Notes under the pieces: model-generated
Database searches by the model: none
The model's input: the letters and a program-made list of their open reading frames with translations, nothing else
What the model was told of the DNA's origin: nothing
Shown here: piece by piece, positions 51,882 through 59,587 of the stretch
How the letters are laid out: each line of letters begins with the position of its first letter
Numbering within the stretch: position 1 is the first letter of the stretch
Translations under genes and position numbers: made by a program
Assembly: GCF_020535245.1 (NCBI RefSeq)
Contig: NZ_CP084910.1
Location: 406,001 to 470,000 of the forward strand
Length of the DNA stretch: 64,000 nt
Reading direction: 5' to 3'
Source of the DNA: Asticcacaulis sp. AND118
GTDB taxonomy: Bacteria > Pseudomonadota > Alphaproteobacteria > Caulobacterales > Caulobacteraceae

Positions 51882-52319
51882 ATGAAGGGGATGAAATCAG
51901 TGAGCGGGTGGATAATGAGCGCCTTCCTGCTGATGGCGGGGATATTGGGCGGCATTATCGGCTATGACAGCGCTTCGGGCGGGGAACTCCTGACCCAGCG
52001 CGACGGGCCGGTCTATCTGGTGGCCGGCTTGCTCCTGCTGTTCGCACTGGTGTCCAGTCTGTTCTGGTGGCGCGGCATGGACGAGGCGCAGAAGGAGGCC
52101 CACAAATGGGCCTGGTACTGGGGCGGTTCGGTCGGTCTGCTGGTCGTTCTGTTTGTCTTCGTCGCCTCGAAGATCGGGGGCGGGGATATTGTCTCGGATT
52201 ATGCCCGAACCGTCGGTTACGAAGGGCAACTGTTCGAACTGGGCCTGCTGACGGCGCTCGCCCCACCGGTCACTGGCTATGCGATTGCCTGGGCCGTGTG
52301 GTGGCTGCGTCGTCGCTGA
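51882..52319 (+). CDS. Four-helix membrane protein, paralog 1, unknown
   Basis: 145 residues with four membrane segments (SGWIMSAFLLMAGILGGIIG, PVYLVAGLLLLFALVSSLFW, WYWGGSVGLLVVLFVFVASK, LFELGLLTALAPPVTGYAIAW). It shares the internal motif WWRGMDEAQKEAHKWAWYWG with the next gene's product, so the two arose by duplication. ATG 51882 follows GGGAGC; ATG 51891 is alternative. A TTGA(C/T)ATGAAG motif appears twice just upstream. It is first of a likely operon with paralog 2 and an HTH regulator. Function unknown. Confidence 0.75.
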   Translation: MKGMKSVSGWIMSAFLLMAGILGGIIGYDSASGGELLTQRDGPVYLVAGLLLLFALVSSLFWWRGMDEAQKEAHKWAWYWGGSVGLLVVLFVFVASKIGGGDIVSDYARTVGYEGQLFELGLLTALAPPVTGYAIAWAVWWLRRR

Positions 52320-52343
52320 GGTTTTTCGAAGGAGGATGACATC

Positions 52344-52802
52344 ATGTCCAGGATAAAGAAACTTTCGTTTGCCGGAACTCTGGTACGCGTCATGGGGTTC
52401 AGCTTCATCGGAGCGCTGGCGGCTTTCGCCATGGTCGCGGTCATAATGCTGGTCCGACCGGAAACCGAAAAGATGCAGGTCATGACCATAGCGGGGCTTG
52501 TCGCCAGTGTGCTGATCATGGGCGCGGCGATGATCTACAGTATCCGCTGGTGGCGGGGCGTCGATGAAGCCGTGCGTCAGGCCCATAGCTGGGCCTGGTA
52601 CTGGGGCGGTTCGACGGGGCTGCTGTTCGTCGGCGTCTTCTACATCGTCTCCGTCTTCACCGATGGCGAGGTGTCGCGGCGTCTGGTCGAGATGCTGGGG
52701 GTCGCCGGCCGGGAGGTCGAACTGGGTGTCGGGATCGCTACGGTGCCGATGCTCATAGGTTACGGGATCGCCTGGGTCATCTGGTGGCTGAGGCACCGGT
52801 GA
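52344..52802 (+). CDS. Four-helix membrane protein, paralog 2, unknown
   Basis: 152 residues with four membrane segments and the motif WWRGVDEAVRQAHSWAWYWG shared with paralog 1. AAGGAGG at ideal spacing precedes ATG 52344. The gene is 24 bp after paralog 1 and 4 bp before the HTH gene, so all three are likely one transcript. Membrane protein plus tiny XRE regulator pairs of this sort are common in bacteria; their signal is unknown. Confidence 0.75.
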   Translation: MSRIKKLSFAGTLVRVMGFSFIGALAAFAMVAVIMLVRPETEKMQVMTIAGLVASVLIMGAAMIYSIRWWRGVDEAVRQAHSWAWYWGGSTGLLFVGVFYIVSVFTDGEVSRRLVEMLGVAGREVELGVGIATVPMLIGYGIAWVIWWLRHR

Positions 52803-52806
52803 GATT

Positions 52807-52995
52807 ATGAAAAACCGCCTCAAAGTCCTGCGCGCCGAGCACAATCTGTCGCAGGCCGATCTGGCCGGACGCCTCGATGTGTCGCGCCAGACCGTCAACG
52901 CCATCGAAACGGAGAAATACGATCCCTCCCTGCCGCTGGCCTTCAAGATCGCCGACGTCTTCGGCCTGAAGATCGAAGACATCTTTCAACCCTGA
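52807..52995 (+). CDS. Minimal XRE-family helix-turn-helix regulator
   Basis: 62 residues, all of it one XRE domain: MKNRLKVLRAEHNLSQADLAGRLDVSRQTVNAIETEKYDPSLPLAFKIADVFGLKIEDIF, with HTH helices at about 13-20 and 24-34. The IETEKYDPSLPLAFKIADVF end is typical of the small YozG/YvaO-like regulators that pair with membrane proteins. It likely represses its own operon, with the doubled TTGACATGAAG-like motif at 51820-51890 as candidate operator. Confidence 0.88.
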   Translation: MKNRLKVLRAEHNLSQADLAGRLDVSRQTVNAIETEKYDPSLPLAFKIADVFGLKIEDIFQP

Positions 52996-53030
52996 ACTAT
53001 AGTCTTTCCAACCTTTTGAGGGGGTATCCC

Positions 53031-53942
53031 ATGTTCAAACTGAAACACACCCGCCGCGCCCTGATGGCCGGTCTCGTCTCCGCCGCCATGATCCTGCCGA
53101 TGGGCGTGGCCGAGGCGAAGGAAAAGGCCCCGAAGATGTGGGTCATCAAGGATGCCGATTCGACCGTCTATCTCTACGGCTCCTTCCACCTGCTGAAGGC
53201 CGACACGAAATGGAAGACGCCCGGTCTCGACAAGGTCTTCAACAGCGCCGATACCCTTTATCTTGAGGTCGCCAATCTCGACGATCAGGCGGCGGCCGCG
53301 GCTCTGGTGCAGAAGTACGGCATCGACCCCACCGGCGGCTTGCTGAAGCCCTATACGCCGCAAGAGCAGCAACTCATCCGCGACACTTACAGCAAGTACG
53401 GCCTCAATATCGATCAATTGGTCATGCTCAAGCCGTGGCTGGCCAGCCTGATGCTGGTCATGGCCCAGATGCAGAAGGAAGGCTTCGACCCGAATGCCGG
53501 TGTGGATAAGACCCTGTTGAATGCCGCCCGCGCCAAGAACCTCCCGGTCAAGGGGCTGGACACGATGGAGGACCAGATGAAGGTGCTGGCCAGCGGCCTG
53601 TTCGGCGAAGAGTCGAAGGCGCTGCTCGACATCGTGAAAGAGGACGCCAACGTCAAGGAAACGTTCGGTAAGATGTTGACGGCGTGGTCTACGGGTGATC
53701 TCAAGGCGCTGGAAAGCCTGATGATCGATGAGATGAAGGTCAAGACACCGCAAATGTACGAGGCGGTGATGGTCAACCGCAACCGCAACTGGGTGCAGCC
53801 GATCAAGGACGTGCTGGCCGGTTCGGGCACGCAGATGATCGTCGTCGGCGCCGGGCACCTGGCCGGTCCGGACAGCGTGCAGGCCCTGCTCAAGAAGGAA
53901 GGCGTCAAGGTCGAACTGTACGACTATTCGTCAGCGAAATAA
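53031..53942 (+). CDS. TraB/GumN-family secreted protein
   Basis: 303 residues with signal peptide (about 1-28, ending VAEA) and the TraB/GumN core: MWVIKDADSTVYLYGSFHLLK (the GSFH motif), NSADTLYLEVANLDDQ, KPWLASLMLVMAQMQKEGFDPNAGVDKTLLNAARAKNLPVKGLDTMEDQM, and the C-terminal RNRNWVQPIKDVLAGSGTQMIVVGAGHLAGPDSVQALLKKEG (VGAGHL). This family has a putative metal-peptidase-like fold; function in bacteria is unclear. ATG 53031 is chosen over TTG 53016. A terminator follows. Confidence 0.87.
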   Translation: MFKLKHTRRALMAGLVSAAMILPMGVAEAKEKAPKMWVIKDADSTVYLYGSFHLLKADTKWKTPGLDKVFNSADTLYLEVANLDDQAAAAALVQKYGIDPTGGLLKPYTPQEQQLIRDTYSKYGLNIDQLVMLKPWLASLMLVMAQMQKEGFDPNAGVDKTLLNAARAKNLPVKGLDTMEDQMKVLASGLFGEESKALLDIVKEDANVKETFGKMLTAWSTGDLKALESLMIDEMKVKTPQMYEAVMVNRNRNWVQPIKDVLAGSGTQMIVVGAGHLAGPDSVQALLKKEGVKVELYDYSSAK

Positions 53943-53957
53943 TGGATCGGCAGAAAT

Positions 53958-53987
53958 AAAACCCCTGTGTTGCGGCGCGGGGTTTTT
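53958..53987 (+). terminator. Rho-independent terminator after the TraB-like gene
   Basis: AAAACCCC...GGGGTTTTT (8-bp stem, 13-nt loop) 16 bp after the stop codon. Confidence 0.75.
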
Positions 53988-54060
53988 CGAGCGCATTGGC
54001 TTCGCCGAACTCCGTTTCCAAAAAGTGTGCAACGGTTTTTTTGGAATCAAAGGCGCGATA
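53988..54060. repeat. GCGC/AAAAGTGG palindromic repeat, family D copy 6 (expanded)
   Basis: GAGCGCATTGGCTTCGCCGA, then TTCCAAAAAGTGTGC, then GGTTTTTTTGGAATCAAAGG and CGCGATAA. This copy is longer than the others by about 20 bp near its left end. Confidence 0.65.
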
Positions 54061-54072
54061 AAACAAACGCTT

Positions 54073-54110
54073 AGATCGCCTCCAGATCCAGCCGGATCGG
54101 GAGGCGATCT
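54073..54110. repeat. Near-perfect 16-bp hairpin upstream of argD
   Basis: AGATCGCCTCC-A-GATCC-AGCC-GGATC-G-GGAGGCGATCT: a 16-bp stem with one A/G mismatch and a four-base loop. There is no T tract. It sits about 120 bp before argD and could be an operator or an RNA hairpin. Confidence 0.55.
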
Positions 54111-54230
54111 ATTGACATTGAGGCCGTTTTTATACACAAGGCGCGCCTAAGCCCCTTAAAGCTTAGAATTACCGATCCCCTTGGTCATTTGCGACTTTGG
54201 GGATGCTTTCTTTTTAAGGGATTCACGCAG

Positions 54231-55454
54231 ATGAACACCACGCCTGAGACCGCCACCGAAGACCACCTGTTCGGCGTTTACAATCGCGCCGCCATGGAAG
54301 TCGAACGAGGCGAGGGCGTGCGACTGTACGCTCGTGACGGGCGCGTCTTCGTTGACATGGTGCAGGGCGTGGCTACCAACGGCCTCGGCCACTGTCATCC
54401 GAAATTGATCGACGCCGTGAAGACGCAGGCCGAAAAGCTGTGGCACGTGTCGAACATCTTCCGCATCCCCGACCAGCAGACCCTGGCGGCGAAGCTGTGC
54501 GAAGACTCGTTCGCCGATCAGGTCTTCTTCACCAATTCGGGCACCGAAGCGGTCGAATGCGCGCTTAAACTGGCGCGTAAGTATCATGACGCCAAGGGTC
54601 AGCCTGAGCGCATTGATATTATCACCTTTACCGGTGCCTTTCACGGACGTTCGTATGGGGCGGTCAATGCCGGCGGCAACGACGCCTATCTGGCTGGGTT
54701 CGGGCCCAAACTGCCGGGCTATGTGCATCTGTCGTTCGGTGACCACGAGGCGTTGAAAGCCGCAGCGGCAGCCCCTACGGCGGCCGCCATTCTGGTTGAG
54801 CCGGTGCAGGGCGAGGGCGGCACCCGTCAGGTGCCGGAACAGTGTCTGCGCGGGCTGCGCGATCTGTGCGACCAGTACGGCCTTCTGTTGATGTTCGACG
54901 AAATCCAGTGCGGCATGGGGCGTTCGGGCAAGCTGTGGGCGCATCAGTGGTCGGGTGTTGAGCCGGACGTCATGATGACGGCCAAGGCGCTGGGCGGCGG
55001 CTTCCCCATCGGGGCCTGTCTGGCGACGAAAGAGGCGGCCTCCGGCATGGTCTTCGGCAGCCACGGTTCGACCTTTGGCGGCAATCCGCTGGCCATGGCG
55101 GTTGGCCTCGTCGCCTATGGCGAGCTGTCGAGCCCGGAGATGCTCGACCACGTCAATCAGGTGTCGGGTTTCCTGCGTCAGCAGCTTCAGGGCCTGAAAG
55201 CCGCCTATCCGGATATTATCGACGAAATTCGCGGCAAGGGCCTGCTGGTCGGCATCAGGCTTAAGGTGGCCAACCGCGAGGTGATGGGTCTGGCGCGCGA
55301 AAACGGTCTGCTGATCGCCGGCGGTTCGGACAATTGCGTGCGTCTGCTGCCGCCGCTCAACCTGACCATCGAGGAGGCCCGCGAAGCGCTGGGCCTGCTG
55401 GAAAAGACCTGTCAGGCGGCGCGCGAGACGCTGGTCGTCAAGGAGACGGTGTAA
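54231..55454 (+). CDS. argD: Acetylornithine aminotransferase
   Basis: 407 residues. Class III PLP aminotransferase: [66 protein letters not shown] and the PLP lysine Lys252 ([13 protein letters not shown]) and [14 protein letters not shown] are intact. It transaminates N-acetylornithine and may also serve as succinyldiaminopimelate aminotransferase (DapC). ATG 54231 begins MNTTPET; longer starts read into the leader. Its stop overlaps the argF start (TAATG). Confidence 0.92.
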   Translation: MNTTPETATEDHLFGVYNRAAMEVERGEGVRLYARDGRVFVDMVQGVATNGLGHCHPKLIDAVKTQAEKLWHVSNIFRIPDQQTLAAKLCEDSFADQVFFTNSGTEAVECALKLARKYHDAKGQPERIDIITFTGAFHGRSYGAVNAGGNDAYLAGFGPKLPGYVHLSFGDHEALKAAAAAPTAAAILVEPVQGEGGTRQVPEQCLRGLRDLCDQYGLLLMFDEIQCGMGRSGKLWAHQWSGVEPDVMMTAKALGGGFPIGACLATKEAASGMVFGSHGSTFGGNPLAMAVGLVAYGELSSPEMLDHVNQVSGFLRQQLQGLKAAYPDIIDEIRGKGLLVGIRLKVANREVMGLARENGLLIAGGSDNCVRLLPPLNLTIEEAREALGLLEKTCQAARETLVVKETV

Positions 55455-56374
55455 TGGTAAAGCATTTTCTCGACATCTCCGATCTGAGCGCTGCCGAACT
55501 GCGCGCCATACTCGATGACGCCCATGCGCGTAAAAAGGCCCGTCAGGGCTGGCCCAAAGGGCGCGTTGATGGCGACGCCGCGGCGAAAGACCGCGTGCTG
55601 GCCATGATCTTCGAAAAGAACTCGACGCGCACGCGCTTCTCGTTCGACGCGGCGATCCGTCAACTGGGCGGCGACGCCATTATTTCGACGGCGACCGACA
55701 TGCAGCTTGGTCGCGGGGAGACCATCGAAGACACGGCCAAGGTGCTGTCGCGCATGGTGGACGCCATCATGATCCGTGCCAACCGCCACGAGGACGTGGA
55801 GCGTCTGGCGCGCGCTTCGACCATTCCGGTGATCAACGGCCTGACCAACAAGAGCCATCCGTGCCAGATCCTCGCCGATCTTCAGACGATCGAAGAGCAT
55901 CGCGGCGACATCAAGGGCAAGACCCTGGCTTGGGTCGGCGACGGCAACAATGTCTGCGCCTCGTTTATTCACGCGGCGGCGCGCTTCGACTTCACGCTGA
56001 ACATCGCCTGCCCCCCGAAATACAAGCCGGCGAACGAGGATATGATCTTCGCGGCGGAATCGCGCGCCCGTGTCACCGTTACGCACGATCCGGAAGCCGC
56101 CGTGCGTGGTGCGGACGTGGTGATGGCCGATACCTGGGTGTCGATGGGCGACCTCGATCACGAGGAACGTCTGGAGGCCTTCGAGCCGTATCAGGTCAAT
56201 GAGGCCCTGATGAAGCTGGCCAAGCCCGACGCGCTGTTCCTGCACTGCCTGCCCGCCCACCGCGGCGAGGAGGTGTCGGACGGCGTTATCGACGGCCCGC
56301 AGTCGGTGGTCTGGGACGAGGCGGAAAACCGTATTCATGCGCAGAAGGCCGTGCTGGCCTGGTGTTTCTCGTAA
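55454..56374 (+). CDS. argF: Ornithine carbamoyltransferase
   Basis: 306 residues. The carbamoyl phosphate site [12 protein letters not shown], the [11 protein letters not shown] motif, [10 protein letters not shown] and the ornithine-binding [13 protein letters not shown] are complete. It makes citrulline. Start ATG 55454 shares a base with the argD stop, so the two genes are coupled; argD-argF supply the middle of arginine synthesis and argH (37881) the end. Family A copy 12 follows. Confidence 0.95.
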   Translation: MVKHFLDISDLSAAELRAILDDAHARKKARQGWPKGRVDGDAAAKDRVLAMIFEKNSTRTRFSFDAAIRQLGGDAIISTATDMQLGRGETIEDTAKVLSRMVDAIMIRANRHEDVERLARASTIPVINGLTNKSHPCQILADLQTIEEHRGDIKGKTLAWVGDGNNVCASFIHAAARFDFTLNIACPPKYKPANEDMIFAAESRARVTVTHDPEAAVRGADVVMADTWVSMGDLDHEERLEAFEPYQVNEALMKLAKPDALFLHCLPAHRGEEVSDGVIDGPQSVVWDEAENRIHAQKAVLAWCFS

Positions 56375-56378
56375 CTTT

Positions 56379-56555
56379 ATTCCTCCCTGGCTATGCCGGG
56401 GAGGGGGACCATCAAGCGTAGCGTAGATGGTGGTAGGGTATCTTGCGATATCTCCACCGGCTAAGCGTTGAACTTAAGTAAGAACCCCCACCACCGCATC
56501 TAGCTTGCTTCGCAAGCGTCGTGCGGTCCCCCTCCCCAACAAGTTGGGGAGGTAT
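56379..56555 (+). repeat. Long palindromic intergenic element, family A copy 12
   Basis: Full copy: TATTCCTCCCTGGC...CGGGGAGGGGGACC, core GGGTATCTTGCGATATCTCC ... TTAAGTAAGAACCCCC, right arm CCACCACCGCATC...GCGGTCCCCCTCCCC...GGGGAGGTATG. It lies between the convergent argF and the M16 peptidase genes, next to a terminator. Confidence 0.85.
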
Positions 56556-56561
56556 GAAATG

Positions 56562-56593
56562 AAAAACCCTCCGGTTTGGGCCGGAGGGTTTTT
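56562..56593. terminator. Bidirectional rho-independent terminator
   Basis: AAAAACCCTCCGG-TTTGGG-CCGGAGGGTTTTT: a 13-bp perfect stem with A/T ends, between the repeat and the M16 stop codon. Confidence 0.9.
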
Positions 56594-56600
56594 CTTTGCC

Positions 56601-59498
56601 TTACTGAGCCGCGCCTGCGGGCTTGTCCGCCGGCTTGACCTGAATCCGCAGCAGCTTTTCCTTGATCAGCCACTTCTTCGCCATGGCCTGAATGTCAGCC
56701 GGCGTCACCGCCTCGACCTCGGCCTTGCGCGAGCGGATGGCCGGCAGGTCGCGCGGATCGGCCTGAATGCCCGGCAGGACGCCCATCCAGTAACCGTTGG
56801 TCTTGATCTGCACGTCGTAGCGATCCAGCACCGGCTTGCGCGCGCGCAGCAGTTCGTCGGCCTCGATCGGCTTGGCTTTCAGGTCTTCGGCGATGGTCAG
56901 CAGCGAGTCGTAGAAGGTCTGATCGACTTCCGGCTTCACGGTGGCCTGCGCCGCCAGATAGCCGAAGCCCTTGAAGGTGTTCGACATGACGCTGCCCGCC
57001 GAAGAGCCGTAGGAGGCCCCCTGCTTCTCACGGATTTCGTCGGTCAGGCGCAAGGTCAGCACCTCGGCCAGCATTTCCGTGGCGCGGGCCTGTTTCGTAT
57101 CGACGAAGAAGTCCGTGGTCGGCCAGGCGACATAGCTGAGGTTCTGATCGGCGCGGCCGTTGTGGGTCAGGACCTGATGCAGGTTGGCCGTCGGGAAGCT
57201 GACCGTATCGGCGCCCGTAACCGGCGCGACGGTTTCGGCGCGCTTGGGCAAGGTGGCGAAGGTGGTGGCCAGCACCTTTTTGGCGTCCTCGACCGTGATG
57301 TCGCCGACGATGGTGATTTCGATCGGCGCAGTGGAGAGGATGCCGGTGACCAGCGCCTTGGCGTCTGCGTTGGTGACCGACAGGGCGGCGTCCTTTTCCG
57401 GCAGGCCGAAGCGGAGGTCGCCGTTGCGGATCAGGCGCGGGGCCTTGGTGGAGAAGACGCTGTTGGGCGTGGCCGACAACGACTGATAATAGTTCGGCAG
57501 GAACGATTTCAGGCGGTCGAGCGCTTCGGGGCGATAGGCCGTATCGGTAACGAAGGCCATGAAGACCTGCATCTGAAGCGCGAAGTCGGTCGGCGTCGTG
57601 CCGCCCGACAGGGTCGCGGCGTCTTCGCCGATACCGAAGTTGAGGCCGAAGATGCGCCCGGCCAGCGTGTCCTTGATTTCGTCGGCGTCGAGCTTGCCCA
57701 GACCACCGTCGTACAGGCCGACCCAGTTGGCCGCCTGCAGCGGCAGGGCCTTGTCCTGACCGATGGTGGTCAGGCCGCCGCCGAAGCGGACATTGACCAG
57801 CACTTCGTTGTCCTTGAACGTCGTCGGCTTGATATTGACCTTGACGCCGTTAGCGTAGGCCAACTCGGTGACGCCGAGGTCGGACACGACGGTTTCCCTG
57901 GTGATCGCCGCCGGAGCCTTGCCGAAGGTCTCATAGGGCCAGGCCTTCTTGACGATAGCGGCGGGTTTTTCGACGGTTTTGGCCTTCAGGGCTTCGTAGC
58001 TTGCCAACATGGCCGGCTTGTCGAAGCCGCCCAGATCGTCGGCCATATGGGCCAGCAGCGGGCCATCGCCGGAGAAGAGGGTTTTGGCGCGCGCGCTCAC
58101 CGCCGCCGCGGTCAGGCGCGGCTTGATTTTGTTGAGGAAGGCCAGGTTCTGGCTGGGGGCGGTCATGACCTCCCTGTCGCCCAGCGTGCCGACCAGCGCA
58201 TCGACGATGGCGCCGGTATTGCGCGTCTTCTCGCCCTTGGCCTGCGCTTCGAGGCTGGCGGTCATGTCGGCCAGTTCGCGCGCCACTTCATCCTCGGTCG
58301 CACCATAGGTTTCGTACTGACGCACGGTGGTGAAGGCCTGCTCGAAGGCTTCCTTGTCCTTGCCGGGCTTGGGTGTGATGCTGAGGGTCAGGGTCTCGGC
58401 GGTTTTGGACACCGTGCTGTTGCCTGCACCGGCGGCGGCGAAGGCGGTTTCCGTCGCCTTGGCCTGACGTTCCAGGCGTTGGTTGAGGATCGACAGGGTC
58501 AGGTCGTCGAGCATGTCGTCGAAGTCCGTCGCTTCGGTTTCCCACGACTCGTCAACGGGTTTGAACCAGGTGGCTTGCAGCGAATTGCGCAGTCCCGCCT
58601 CGACATAGGTATAGGCCGTGGCCTTCTGCGGCGTGTAGGTACCGAAGCTGAGCTTGTCCAGCGGGCGCTTCGAACGCGGCGTGAGGTCGGCGAATTTCGC
58701 CTTGATCTTGGCTTCGATGGCGTCGGCATCGATGTCGCCGGCCACGACGACGGTGGTCAGTTCCGGACGGTAGAAGTCGTTATAATAGTCGATGAAGGCC
58801 TGAGCCGGGGCCTTGGCGATGATGTCGGTCGAGCCGATGGGCAGGCGGTGGCCGTAGAGCTGACCGGGGAAAGCGGCCTTGGCCCAGTCGACATAGGCGC
58901 GGTAGGACGGCGAATTGCGCGCGCGCTCCTCGCCCAGCACCACGCCGCGTTCGCGGTCGATGGCCTTGGCGTCCAGCGTCAGATTGCCCGCCGTTTCACG
59001 GAACAGGAACAGGCCGGTATCGATGATCTCCTCATCGTTCTTCGGCAGGTCCAGCATGTAGACCGTCTCGTCGAACGAGGTGTAGGCGTTGGTGTCCGGG
59101 CCGAACTTCAGCCCGTGACGCTCAAGGATCTTGACCATGTCGCCTTCGGGCACGTTCTTCGAGCCGTTGAAGGCCATGTGCTCAAGGAAGTGGGCGAGGC
59201 CGAGCTGCTGCTCGGATTCCATCAGAGAACCGGTGGCGAAGCGCATACGCAGGCTGACCACGCCCGGCGGCGTCTTGTTGGGATAAATGATGTAGGTCAG
59301 GCCGTTGGGCAGGCGGCCGTAACGGGCCTGAGGGTCGGGTTTGATGTCCGAATGGGTTTGCGCGAACTCGATCGCGCCGGGCAATACGGCGGGAGCGGTT
59401 TGGGCATAGGTCGCGGGCGTCAGGGCCGTCGAGGACAGCAGCGTGGTGGACAGGGCCGCAACCGCCATCGCGGTCATGAGCTTGGTGCGCGTCGACAT
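56601..59498 (-). CDS. M16-family zinc metallopeptidase, two-domain, secreted
   Basis: 965 residues from ATG 59498, with signal peptide (about 1-32) and a first M16 domain bearing the inverted zinc motif His103-Phe-Leu-Glu106-His107 (HFLEH) and downstream ERGVVLGEERAR. The second half (about 500-965) is an inactive M16-like domain, so the protein is of the PqqL/pitrilysin type. It would degrade peptides in the periplasm. An ATG at 59540 is in frame but lies beyond a perfect 16-bp hairpin that overlaps the ATG 59498 ribosome site. The gene follows hfaD after 89 bp and ends at a terminator. Confidence 0.9.
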   Translation of the reverse strand: MSTRTKLMTAMAVAALSTTLLSSTALTPATYAQTAPAVLPGAIEFAQTHSDIKPDPQARYGRLPNGLTYIIYPNKTPPGVVSLRMRFATGSLMESEQQLGLAHFLEHMAFNGSKNVPEGDMVKILERHGLKFGPDTNAYTSFDETVYMLDLPKNDEEIIDTGLFLFRETAGNLTLDAKAIDRERGVVLGEERARNSPSYRAYVDWAKAAFPGQLYGHRLPIGSTDIIAKAPAQAFIDYYNDFYRPELTTVVVAGDIDADAIEAKIKAKFADLTPRSKRPLDKLSFGTYTPQKATAYTYVEAGLRNSLQATWFKPVDESWETEATDFDDMLDDLTLSILNQRLERQAKATETAFAAAGAGNSTVSKTAETLTLSITPKPGKDKEAFEQAFTTVRQYETYGATEDEVARELADMTASLEAQAKGEKTRNTGAIVDALVGTLGDREVMTAPSQNLAFLNKIKPRLTAAAVSARAKTLFSGDGPLLAHMADDLGGFDKPAMLASYEALKAKTVEKPAAIVKKAWPYETFGKAPAAITRETVVSDLGVTELAYANGVKVNIKPTTFKDNEVLVNVRFGGGLTTIGQDKALPLQAANWVGLYDGGLGKLDADEIKDTLAGRIFGLNFGIGEDAATLSGGTTPTDFALQMQVFMAFVTDTAYRPEALDRLKSFLPNYYQSLSATPNSVFSTKAPRLIRNGDLRFGLPEKDAALSVTNADAKALVTGILSTAPIEITIVGDITVEDAKKVLATTFATLPKRAETVAPVTGADTVSFPTANLHQVLTHNGRADQNLSYVAWPTTDFFVDTKQARATEMLAEVLTLRLTDEIREKQGASYGSSAGSVMSNTFKGFGYLAAQATVKPEVDQTFYDSLLTIAEDLKAKPIEADELLRARKPVLDRYDVQIKTNGYWMGVLPGIQADPRDLPAIRSRKAEVEAVTPADIQAMAKKWLIKEKLLRIQVKPADKPAGAAQ

Positions 59499-59539
59499 GA
59501 AAAGGTCGCCCTCATAGTGAATAGAGGGCGACCTTTTCA
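59498..59539 (-). terminator. Perfect hairpin overlapping the start of the M16 gene
   Basis: Read on the minus strand: TGAAAAGGTCGCCCTC, loop TATTCACTAT, GAGGGCGACCTTTTCA. This is a 16-bp perfect stem with a T run, in the position of a terminator for hfaD, but its descending arm also contains the GAGGG ribosome site and reaches the ATG of the peptidase. Confidence 0.8.
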
Positions 59540-59587
59540 AAGTTTGATGGCCGAATAAAGTTACGAAACTTTAATGTCCCGTAGCCA

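Noticed and set aside
54112..54136. TTGACA with TATACA upstream of argD as promoter
   Set aside because: The spacer is only 13 bp, outside the range for sigma-70 promoters.
2326..56555. Repeats considered as a CRISPR array
   Set aside because: Copies are 2-12 kb apart, palindromic, differ in length and lie in separate intergenic gaps; no regular spacers and no cas genes.
56505..59558. A 1,017-codon open frame antisense to the M16 peptidase
   Set aside because: Same reason: the sense strand has a signal peptide and HFLEH motif, while the antisense protein has no recognisable features and would begin inside a repeat.
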